NCBI GenBank assembly: GCA_020061995.1
Contig: JAGUXE010000126.1
Span: forward strand, 1 to 13,505
Direction of reading: 5' to 3'
DNA: 13,505 bases
From: Ignavibacteriales bacterium
GTDB taxonomy: Bacteria; Bacteroidota; Ignavibacteria; Ignavibacteriales; Ignavibacteriaceae
The position numbers and the translations under genes were made by a program. This document shows positions 4,997-11,667 of this stretch, one piece after another; within the stretch, counting starts at the first letter, position 1; every line of letters starts with the position of its first letter. The notes under the pieces were generated by a model. The model was not told the origin of the DNA. It ran no database searches and was given only the letters and a program-made list of their open reading frames with translations.

Positions 4997-7900
4997 ATGA
5001 AAAAATTCTTTTTACTCTTTATTACGCTCCTCCTCTGGGCAGGATTTAATGGCGAGGTTTGGGGACAGACAAATAATACAACACCTGTATTACTTGATAA
5101 TTATGATGGGACAGGTGACCTAACATATGTTGAAAATACTGATGCACAATGGAGTATTTCAGGGGGCATTTATGTGGCTGGAACAAATGCCGTGACAACT
5201 CCAGAACATTCATCTGCAGCATATGATCTTACAAATTCAATACCAACTTGGAATTTATCAAAATCCTATAAAAATGTCTGGATTGGACACTTTAAAATTC
5301 TAAGAGCAACGTCAGGTTGGGGAAATAGCAATTATGGTTGTGGTGCTGTACTTGCTTCAAATAATAGTGATTTAAGTTCTACTTCTGCACAGGGTTACGC
5401 TTTGGTGATTGAAAATGGAACAACCGATAAGGTTACATTAATAAAATTTTCTCAAGGAATAAAAGATGGAGCAACTAATTTACCTGCAAATTCAACATCT
5501 ATCGTCTCTGTCGCAGTTGATCCTGGGACAACTGGTTTTAATTACTTGGTTGAACTTTTAGATGATGGCAAATGGAAAATTTCATATATTACAGGGAATG
5601 CTCTATCTGATGCTAATGCTGTCAATAAATCTAGCTATAGTGGTGGGAATGCAACCTCCTCAAATGCTGATTCAACCTATACAGGATCTGACTACAAGTA
5701 TGCAGGTTGGGTGTTTTCACACAGTACTGGAAATACTGCAACCGATAAGGCTAATTTTGATAATTTTGGAGCGGCTCAATCAGCACTTACTTCCTCCTCT
5801 TCTGACATCATCGCAAACTCTTCCTTCACCTATCCAACAAACATTGCATACGGTACTTATCAGGGAACTGCTCCGCTTACAACCGTAAACTCTATTGAGG
5901 TGGCCCAATTTGATATTCGTGATGGCGGTGCCTCCGCAGATGCAGATGCATTATCTACAACTTTAACAGCAATTGGTTTTAATGTTACCGGACACGCAAA
6001 CTTAAGAAGAATAGCATTGTTTGACGGTACAACTAATGTTGGTGAAGTTGCTGCAGGTGCTACAGCTTCATTCTCAAGTTTATCTTTAGAGGCAGCAGAC
6101 GGTGGAAGTAAAACTTTTTCTGTGAGAGTAAGTTTTCTTTCAAATGTAACAGATAATCAAAATTTTTCTTTTACTGTAAATAGTGCAGCTGCCGCCGGTG
6201 CCGGTTCAGGATTTGCGGCAGCAAATGCGGGAGGAGCAGCCACAAGCACAACCGGAGATAATAATAAAATAGAAGTTACTGCTACAGATATTATTTTTAA
6301 TCAACAAGTTTCAACTGTTTCTATGGGGGCGGTTATGAGTCCCTCTCCAACTTTAAAAGCGGTAGATGCAAATGCAAATTTAGATCTAGATTATAGCTCT
6401 GCTTGGTCAGTTGCTGTTACAACCGGAAGCGTAACTTTTGATGGTGGAGCGACGACATCGGGAAATTTTTCTTCCGGAGTCGCTACACTAAGTAACTTAG
6501 TATTTGACAAAGCGGGCGAGGATAACAAAATTACTGTAACAAGCGGAGGCTTTTCTGATGAAAGTGCACAGTTTAATGTAACAGACCCGCAACCGGAAAT
6601 TAACATCAAAGTAGTTGATGCAAATTATTTAACAAATTCAACTTATGCTTTTGGAAACCAATTATCCGGTACAAGCACTTCAGCTGTTACTTTCACAATT
6701 GAAAATCTTGGAACTAAAGAATTAAATTTATCCGGAAGCCCTCTTGTTGAAATTTCTGGGACTAATTCTTCAGAATTCACGGTTGACATTTCTTCGACAG
6801 ATGCAACTATCCCTGCCAGCGAAACTACAACTTTTACAGTTACATTTTCTCCGACTTCTCAAGGAAGTAAAACCGCACAATTAAGCATTGCTAACGATGA
6901 CGGAACAGGTGACGAAAATCCTTATATTATCAACTTAACGGGAACCGGTACAGTTTCCGGTTCATCAGATATTTCAAGTACAGGTGGCTTTTCTTACACC
7001 TCAAATATTGCTTATGCAAGTTTTCAATCAGCATCAACATTAACCACCGAAAATTCTGTTGGTGTTAATGGTCTAACTCTCCGTGATGGCGGCAGCAGCG
7101 CTGATGATACTGATAATTTGGGAACAACTCTTACTGCAATTAGTTTCACCACAGGTGGTTCTACTGCAATTAGAACAGCCGCATTGTTTGACGGAACAAC
7201 CAATGTAAGCGAAGTTGCTGTAAATGGTGAAACAACTATTACTTTTACCGGTTTAACATTATCGGCATCGGATAACAGCACGAAAAATTTTGTCCTTCGT
7301 GTAACATTCCAACCAACCGTTACAGATAACCAGCAGATTACATTTACAGTGAGTTCAGCAACTGCTTCAAGTGCCGGATCTGGATTCGCAGCCGGAAATG
7401 CCGGAGCAGCCGCTTCAAGTACAACGGGTGATATTAATAGAATTGAAGTAACTGCAACACAATTAGCTTTTGTTCAGCAGCCAAGCAATACAATTGTAAA
7501 TAGTAATATGACTCCTGCTGTTACCGTTAAGGGTACTGATGTTAATACAAACACAGACTTAGATTTTACTGCAGATATTAATATTACATCAACTGGAACA
7601 TTGTCAAGTTCACCACAAACCGCTGCAGCCGTTGCAGGCATTGCAACTTTCAGTTCAATTAATCACACCGCTGCTGGAACTTCTTTAACTCTGTCTTCTA
7701 CTTCTACAGGTTTAACCGGTGCGACTTCAAGCACTTTTGATATAACGATTCAACCTGCTGGGATTTTGTTGTTTGAAGAGAATTTTAATTTTTCGGGGGT
7801 CTTAACATCTAACGGCTGGTCTGTTCATAGTTCCGGCACAAATCCCCTTACGACTACTACAAATCTAACTTATTCAAATTATGCAAGTAATATAGGGAAT

Positions 7901-9631
7901 GCTGCTGCAATAGGTAATGCGGGTGGTGAAGATTTGAATAGAGCTCTCTCAGATGAGCTGAATACAAACGGTGCGTCCATTTATTGTTCATTCTTGGTGA
8001 CCGTGACTGACAATAATGCTTCTAAAACCGGAGATTATTTTTTACACCTAGGGGATAGAGTGGATGCAACAACTTTTACCCTATTCTCAGCAAGAGTATT
8101 TGCAAGAATTGTAAGTAGCAACGTAAATTTTGGTATTTCTAATACCAGTACTGCTACCTACGGAAGCACAAATTTTTCCAAAAACACAACTTATCTTTTA
8201 ATTGTTAAATATACCATCAATACAGGAGGTAATGATGAAGTAAAATTGTGGGTGTTGCCGAGTGAAATCCCATCTTCTGAAAGTGCGACTGGTACACCTG
8301 AGGTAACAAATACTTCAACTTCCGGGACAGATATCATTGACGCTATTGCTTTACGACAAGGTAGCAGTTCAAATTCTGTTAGTATTACGGTTGATGGGAT
8401 AAGAGTAGCTACAAACTGGGGTTCTTTAGTTGGGAATCCTCAATATAACTCAGCAACCAATCTTGGCGCCGGTAATTATAATGACTTAAATGTTCTTTCC
8501 GGCGGTGTAGTTACACTTACAGGTAGTGCAAATATTAACGGGACACTAAACCTTAATGGTGGAACAATAGACGTAGGCAATAATGTCTTAACCGTTAACA
8601 GCATTTCAGGTGGTTCAGCATCATCTTATATTAAAACTACAGGTTCCGGAGGATTAAAACGTAATGTACCGACAATAGAGTCAGGTACTTTATTCCCGGT
8701 CGGCACCGAGTCGTCCTATAATCCTGTAACTATAACAAACTCAGGAACAGCAGATAATTTTACTGTTTCAGTAAAAGAAACTTTTGATAATGCACCAGTA
8801 GATCCTACAAAAGTTGTTAATCGTCAATGGAGTATTTCAGAAGATACACCCGGTGGAAGCAATGCAGCAGTTAAGTTGCAATGGAATACAGCTGAAGAAG
8901 CAGGAAGTTTTATTAGAACAAATGCCATTTATGTTGGACATTATACAGGCGGAACATGGCAACAAACCGCCGCTACTTATGTTGATTTAGGAAGCGGTGT
9001 ATATACTGCTGAAGCAAGCGGATTTACAAGCTTTTCACCTTTTAGCATTGGTAACGAAAACGCTCTCCCCGTTGAGCTCTCATCCTTCAACGCTGCAGCC
9101 ACTAACGGTGCGGTTAAGTTAACCTGGCAGACTGCTACAGAGGTTAATAACTACGGTTTTGATGTAGAGCGAACTTCGGTTCGCTTAAGCGATTGGGAGA
9201 AGATTGGTTTTGTTGCAGGCAACGGTAATAGTAACGCTCCTAAAGATTACAGCTATACCGATAACTCACTTGATAACTCGGGGAAATACTCATACCGCCT
9301 AAAACAAATTGATAATGACGGTGCAGTAACCTACTCAAATGAAATTGAGATAGATGTAACTGTTGTTTTAGAGTATGCACTTTCACAAAATTATCCTAAT
9401 CCGTTTAACCCCTCTACGGTAATCAACTATACACTTTCACAACCGGGATTTGTAACAATAAAAATTTACAACACACTGGGACAGGAAGTAAGCACATTAC
9501 TAAACGGACAAATGGATGCAGGCAAACACACGCTCACATTTGACGCAAGCAAACTCAGCAGCGGAATGTATCTATACAAAATAACCGCAGGCAACTTTAC
9601 TCAAGTTAAAAAGATGTTATTGGCTAAGTAA
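4997..9631 (+). CDS. Large modular secreted protein with T9SS type A sorting domain
   Basis: The product has 1544 residues. Residues 1-24 are a signal peptide (KKFFLLFITLLLWAGF, cleavage near VWGQ). About 30-258 resembles a concanavalin-like beta sandwich. About 264-531 and 654-918 are two copies of one 265-residue unit, each a beta domain beginning SSDI...F.Y..NIAY and ending IEVTAT, plus an Ig-like strand set. Between them, about 532-652 is a choice-of-anchor D type domain (FTIENLGTKELNLSG...FTVTFSPTSQG). About 921-1145 is a second lectin-like domain, and about 1158-1356 starts with short beta-helix-like repeats. About 1357-1455 is fibronectin III-like. Residues 1458-1544 form the sorting domain, which directs export by type IX secretion and probable surface attachment. 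AAGGGA before the ATG supports the start. Likely role: extracellular binding or adhesion; the ligand is unknown. Confidence 0.88.
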   Translation: MKKFFLLFITLLLWAGFNGEVWGQTNNTTPVLLDNYDGTGDLTYVENTDAQWSISGGIYVAGTNAVTTPEHSSAAYDLTNSIPTWNLSKSYKNVWIGHFKILRATSGWGNSNYGCGAVLASNNSDLSSTSAQGYALVIENGTTDKVTLIKFSQGIKDGATNLPANSTSIVSVAVDPGTTGFNYLVELLDDGKWKISYITGNALSDANAVNKSSYSGGNATSSNADSTYTGSDYKYAGWVFSHSTGNTATDKANFDNFGAAQSALTSSSSDIIANSSFTYPTNIAYGTYQGTAPLTTVNSIEVAQFDIRDGGASADADALSTTLTAIGFNVTGHANLRRIALFDGTTNVGEVAAGATASFSSLSLEAADGGSKTFSVRVSFLSNVTDNQNFSFTVNSAAAAGAGSGFAAANAGGAATSTTGDNNKIEVTATDIIFNQQVSTVSMGAVMSPSPTLKAVDANANLDLDYSSAWSVAVTTGSVTFDGGATTSGNFSSGVATLSNLVFDKAGEDNKITVTSGGFSDESAQFNVTDPQPEINIKVVDANYLTNSTYAFGNQLSGTSTSAVTFTIENLGTKELNLSGSPLVEISGTNSSEFTVDISSTDATIPASETTTFTVTFSPTSQGSKTAQLSIANDDGTGDENPYIINLTGTGTVSGSSDISSTGGFSYTSNIAYASFQSASTLTTENSVGVNGLTLRDGGSSADDTDNLGTTLTAISFTTGGSTAIRTAALFDGTTNVSEVAVNGETTITFTGLTLSASDNSTKNFVLRVTFQPTVTDNQQITFTVSSATASSAGSGFAAGNAGAAASSTTGDINRIEVTATQLAFVQQPSNTIVNSNMTPAVTVKGTDVNTNTDLDFTADINITSTGTLSSSPQTAAAVAGIATFSSINHTAAGTSLTLSSTSTGLTGATSSTFDITIQPAGILLFEENFNFSGVLTSNGWSVHSSGTNPLTTTTNLTYSNYASNIGNAAAIGNAGGEDLNRALSDELNTNGASIYCSFLVTVTDNNASKTGDYFLHLGDRVDATTFTLFSARVFARIVSSNVNFGISNTSTATYGSTNFSKNTTYLLIVKYTINTGGNDEVKLWVLPSEIPSSESATGTPEVTNTSTSGTDIIDAIALRQGSSSNSVSITVDGIRVATNWGSLVGNPQYNSATNLGAGNYNDLNVLSGGVVTLTGSANINGTLNLNGGTIDVGNNVLTVNSISGGSASSYIKTTGSGGLKRNVPTIESGTLFPVGTESSYNPVTITNSGTADNFTVSVKETFDNAPVDPTKVVNRQWSISEDTPGGSNAAVKLQWNTAEEAGSFIRTNAIYVGHYTGGTWQQTAATYVDLGSGVYTAEASGFTSFSPFSIGNENALPVELSSFNAAATNGAVKLTWQTATEVNNYGFDVERTSVRLSDWEKIGFVAGNGNSNAPKDYSYTDNSLDNSGKYSYRLKQIDNDGAVTYSNEIEIDVTVVLEYALSQNYPNPFNPSTVINYTLSQPGFVTIKIYNTLGQEVSTLLNGQMDAGKHTLTFDASKLSSGMYLYKITAGNFTQVKKMLLAK
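5787..7750 (+). repeat. Internal duplication within the large secreted protein
   Basis: Positions 5787-6593 and 6957-7750 encode two copies of a unit of about 265 residues. Shared landmarks are TLTAI.F, R..ALFDGTTNV.EVA, VTDNQ..FTV, AGSGFAA.NAG.A and STTGD.N.IEVTAT. A second half follows with F.QQ....V....M.P...VK or LKA.D.N...DLD. The copies are separated by the anchor-D-type domain. Divergence is considerable, so the duplication is not recent. Confidence 0.8.
9168..9185. repeat. In-frame palindrome AGCGAAC-TTCG-GTTCGCT inside the coding region
   Basis: A perfect 7-bp stem closed by a TTCG tetraloop lies in the fibronectin-like region, encoding part of ERTSVRLS (from residue 1391). The same element with loop TTCA is at 12485-12502. 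The paralogue at 10123 carries an unrelated, non-palindromic stretch at this point. Confidence 0.8.
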
Positions 9632-9653
9632 AAGTTGTTAAATAAATTATAAT

Positions 9654-9685
9654 AAAAAGGCTGTCTCAAAAAGGCAGCCTTTTTT
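9654..9685 (+). terminator. Intrinsic terminator after the large secreted protein
   Basis: The stem is AAAAAGGCTG (9654-9663) with CAGCCTTTTT (9675-9684), followed by further T residues, 22 bases after the stop. The same structure follows the other two secreted-protein genes. The A-tract on the left means it may also work on the reverse strand. Confidence 0.92.
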
Positions 9686-9690
9686 ATTTT

Positions 9691-9803
9691 CTGTAGGTCG
9701 AGATTCATCTCGACACTTCGCCGCAAGAGGAAACTCCTTTGCGAAACATTGCGTCCTTTGCGGTTTATTTTCTTAACCGCCAAGTGCGCCAAGAAACGCA
9801 AAG
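9691..9803. repeat. REP-like palindrome plus CTTTGCG inverted repeat, copy A1
   Basis: GTCGAGATTCATCTCGAC (9697-9714, 8-bp stem, loop TC) follows the terminator. Then comes an imperfect inverted repeat: left arm from CTTTGCG (9737) to GCGGTT, right arm from AACCGCC to CGCAAAG (9803). The order terminator, palindrome, CTTTGCG repeat recurs at 11402-11550 and 12971-13096. The 490 bases to the next gene hold only such repeats and a promoter block. Confidence 0.8.
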
Positions 9804-9828
9804 CCGTTGTTTCTTCTCTTTTCCTAAC

Positions 9829-10009
9829 CTTTGTGTCCCTAGTGTTAAAATTTTACCACTAAGATCACTAAGGAAAAAACACCAAGCACACAAGTTTTCT
9901 GTAGGTCGAGATTCATCTCGACACTCTGCCGCAAGAGGTTACCACTTTGCGAAACTTTGCGTCCTTAGCGGTTTCTTTTTAACCGCCAAGTACGCCAACA
10001 AACGCAAAG
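9829..10009. repeat. CTTTGTG unit, REP-like palindrome and CTTTGCG repeat, copy A2
   Basis: A CTTTGTG-type half (CCTTTGTGTCCCTAGTG) faces CACTAAGATCACTAAGG across a short AT loop. 'caccaagcacacaagttttctgtag' follows, also seen decayed at 524. Then come a second GTCGAGATTCATCTCGAC (9905-9922) and a second CTTTGCG inverted repeat (9945-10009). Two repeat families that are separate elsewhere in the window are adjacent here. Confidence 0.75.
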
Positions 10010-10047
10010 ACATTTCATAACAAAACGGGAACTCATGTAATATGCGA

Positions 10048-10080
10048 TATTGTTTTTTGTAATAAATAAATCTAAGTTTA
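10048..10080 (+). promoter_or_regulatory. Possible Bacteroidota-type promoter, shared with the tandem paralogue
   Basis: TATTG (10048-10052) and TAAGTTTA (10073-10080) are 20 bases apart, loosely like the TTTG / TAnnTTTG promoter of Bacteroidota. The same two words with the same spacing occur at 11590-11622. Conservation could simply reflect duplication of the whole block, so confidence is low. Confidence 0.35.
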
Positions 10081-10122
10081 CGCTAATTTTTAAAATGATT
10101 ATAAACAATTTATGGAGGAGCT

Positions 10123-11379
10123 ATGAAAAACAAAATACTTCTTTTGTTTTTATTTATAAATGTTCTTTTATTCTCACAAGTGGCGGTAGATCATGCAGGT
10201 AATTATTTATCTTGGTCCAATGGCTCTAACTTGGGTAGTGGTTTTAGCGCTTGGAGTTTAACTAACACTGGTAGTGCTGGTCACTTTTTGGGATCATCTT
10301 CTAGCCAAGGATTTGGAAATATTGATGTGAGTTCAAAATCATTTGGAATGTACGGCAACCCAAGCGGAGGAAACTTTTCTAATGCAAGAAGAACATTTAA
10401 TTATACAATCGAGAGCACCACTTATACATCACTCCAGAATGGGCATACCTTTAGAATTGAGTTAGCGACAGCTTATCGTAATGGAAATAAGGGTCTTGAT
10501 ATTGATGTTGGTGGTGTTGGCAAGTGGAATTTCAATGTGGGTAGCGATATATATGCGGTTCAATCGGTTGATCAAGGTTGGGCTTATTCACAAACCTCGA
10601 TCTTTGTTATAGAGGTAACTCAAATTAGTGCGACGAATGCACATATTAGAGTTACAAGAGGTGGTGATATATATGAGGAAACCAATTTTAATTTAACTGG
10701 TAGATTAACAGGAATTAATTTATACTGTGCAAATACTGAGGCTGGCAACCTGAATAATTTGTTTTTTAATAATTTATCCATCAGAACAGATTCACCGCTT
10801 CCTGTTCAACTCTCCTCCTTCTCAGCAAACATCATCAACAAATCTGTTAACCTAAAATGGCAGACTGCTATTGAGCAGAATAATTACGGGTTTGAGATTG
10901 AAAGAAGTCTGAAGTCAGTAGTTGGTAGTGAGAATTCAACCTGGCAAAGTATCGGTTTTGTTAACGGTAACGGTAACAGCAATTCTCCAAAAGAATATAG
11001 TTACACAGATAATTCTCTTAACAATTCGGGCAAATATTCATACAGATTAAAACAAGTTGATAATGATGGCTCTTATGAATATTCTTCTGTTGTGGAAGTT
11101 GATTATAATCCCGTTATCACTTTTGAGTTAGCGCAAAATTATCCTAATCCTTTTAATCCTTCTACATCAATTAGTTATTCAATTCCAAATGCAGAATTTG
11201 TAAGCATTAAAGTATTCAACTTAATTGGTGAAGAGGTTGCAACATTATTCAATGGATATATAGATGCGGGCAAACACACAGTTACATTTGACGCAAGTAA
11301 ACTCAGCAGCGGAATGTATCTATACAAAATAACCGCAGGCAACTTTACTCAAGTTAAAAAGATGTTATTGGCTAAGTAA
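10123..11379 (+). CDS. Secreted protein with unnamed N-terminal domain and T9SS type A sorting domain
   Basis: The product has 418 residues. Residues 1-19 are a signal peptide (KNKILLLFLFINVLLFSQ). About 20-225 is a beta-rich domain opening with DHAGNYLSWSNGSNLGSGFSAWSL, followed by SFGMYGNPSGG, FRIELATAYRNGNKGLDIDV and W.FNVG. I know this pattern as a recurring secreted-protein module but cannot give it a name; a lectin-like fold is a guess. About 226-330 is fibronectin III-like (LPVQLSSFSANIINKSVNLKWQ...). Residues 334-418 are the sorting domain. GGAGGA at 10114-10119 fixes the ATG. It is a tandem paralogue of the gene at 11668. The product should be exported through the outer membrane by type IX secretion, whose machinery is not in this window. 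Confidence 0.87.
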   Translation: MKNKILLLFLFINVLLFSQVAVDHAGNYLSWSNGSNLGSGFSAWSLTNTGSAGHFLGSSSSQGFGNIDVSSKSFGMYGNPSGGNFSNARRTFNYTIESTTYTSLQNGHTFRIELATAYRNGNKGLDIDVGGVGKWNFNVGSDIYAVQSVDQGWAYSQTSIFVIEVTQISATNAHIRVTRGGDIYEETNFNLTGRLTGINLYCANTEAGNLNNLFFNNLSIRTDSPLPVQLSSFSANIINKSVNLKWQTAIEQNNYGFEIERSLKSVVGSENSTWQSIGFVNGNGNSNSPKEYSYTDNSLNNSGKYSYRLKQVDNDGSYEYSSVVEVDYNPVITFELAQNYPNPFNPSTSISYSIPNAEFVSIKVFNLIGEEVATLFNGYIDAGKHTVTFDASKLSSGMYLYKITAGNFTQVKKMLLAK

Positions 11380-11401
11380 AAGTTGTTAAGTAATTAATAA
11401 C

Positions 11402-11432
11402 AAAAGGCTGTCTCCAAAAGGCAGCCTTTTTT
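11402..11432 (+). terminator. Intrinsic terminator after the second secreted protein
   Basis: AAAAGGCTG (11402-11410) pairs with CAGCCTTTT (11422-11430), followed by more T residues, 22 bases after the stop. It is the same element as at 9654 and 12971, and it separates transcription of the two tandem paralogues. Confidence 0.92.
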
Positions 11433-11438
11433 ATTTCC

Positions 11439-11550
11439 TGTAGGTCGAGATTCATCTCGACACCCCGCCGCAAGAGGAAATTCCTTTGCGAAACATTGCG
11501 TCCTTTGCGGTTTATTTTCTTAACCGCCAAGAGCGCCAAGAAACGCAAAG
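11439..11550. repeat. REP-like palindrome plus CTTTGCG inverted repeat, copy B
   Basis: GTCGAGATTCATCTCGAC lies at 11444-11461 and the CTTTGCG inverted repeat at 11484-11550. This copy is almost base-for-base the same as 9691-9803, including the linker 'cgccgcaagaggaaa'. Confidence 0.82.
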
Positions 11551-11589
11551 ACATTGTTATAATAAAGCGGGAACTGTTGTGATATACGA

Positions 11590-11622
11590 TATTGTTTTTC
11601 GTAATAAATAAATATAAGTTTA
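11590..11622 (+). promoter_or_regulatory. Possible promoter, copy of the block upstream of the previous gene
   Basis: TATTG (11590-11594) and TAAGTTTA (11615-11622) have a 20-base spacer, as at 10048-10080. The flanking words 'gtaataaataaat' and 'tacgctaattttt' are also shared. Confidence 0.35.
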
Positions 11623-11654
11623 CGCTAATTTTTTTTAATGATTATAAATAATTT

Positions 11655-11660
11655 AAGGGG
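11655..11660 (+). promoter_or_regulatory. Ribosome binding site that sets the start at 11668
   Basis: AAGGGG lies 7 bases before the ATG at 11668, which is followed directly by a normal signal peptide. An in-frame ATG at 11638 has no ribosome binding site and would put ten polar residues (MIINNLRGDV) before it. The aligned position upstream of the tandem paralogue is non-coding. Confidence 0.85.
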
Positions 11661-11667
11661 TGATGTT

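Noticed and set aside
5562..7281. Three further frames inside the large secreted-protein gene (5562-5888 plus, 6391-6609 minus, 7024-7281 minus)
   Set aside because: They are other-frame readings of a continuous, well-supported coding sequence.
8467..8650. Classical autotransporter passenger
   Set aside because: Short beta-helix-like repeats are visible, but there is no C-terminal outer-membrane barrel; the C-terminus is a T9SS sorting domain.
9739..10020. Open frame across the intergenic repeats, and antisense frames at 9601-9801 and 11372-11554
   Set aside because: All lie in repeat and terminator DNA. The two antisense frames resemble each other only because the underlying repeat block is duplicated.
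11638..11667. Earlier ATG for the third secreted protein
   Set aside because: It lacks a ribosome binding site, adds polar residues before the signal peptide and corresponds to non-coding leader in the tandem paralogue.
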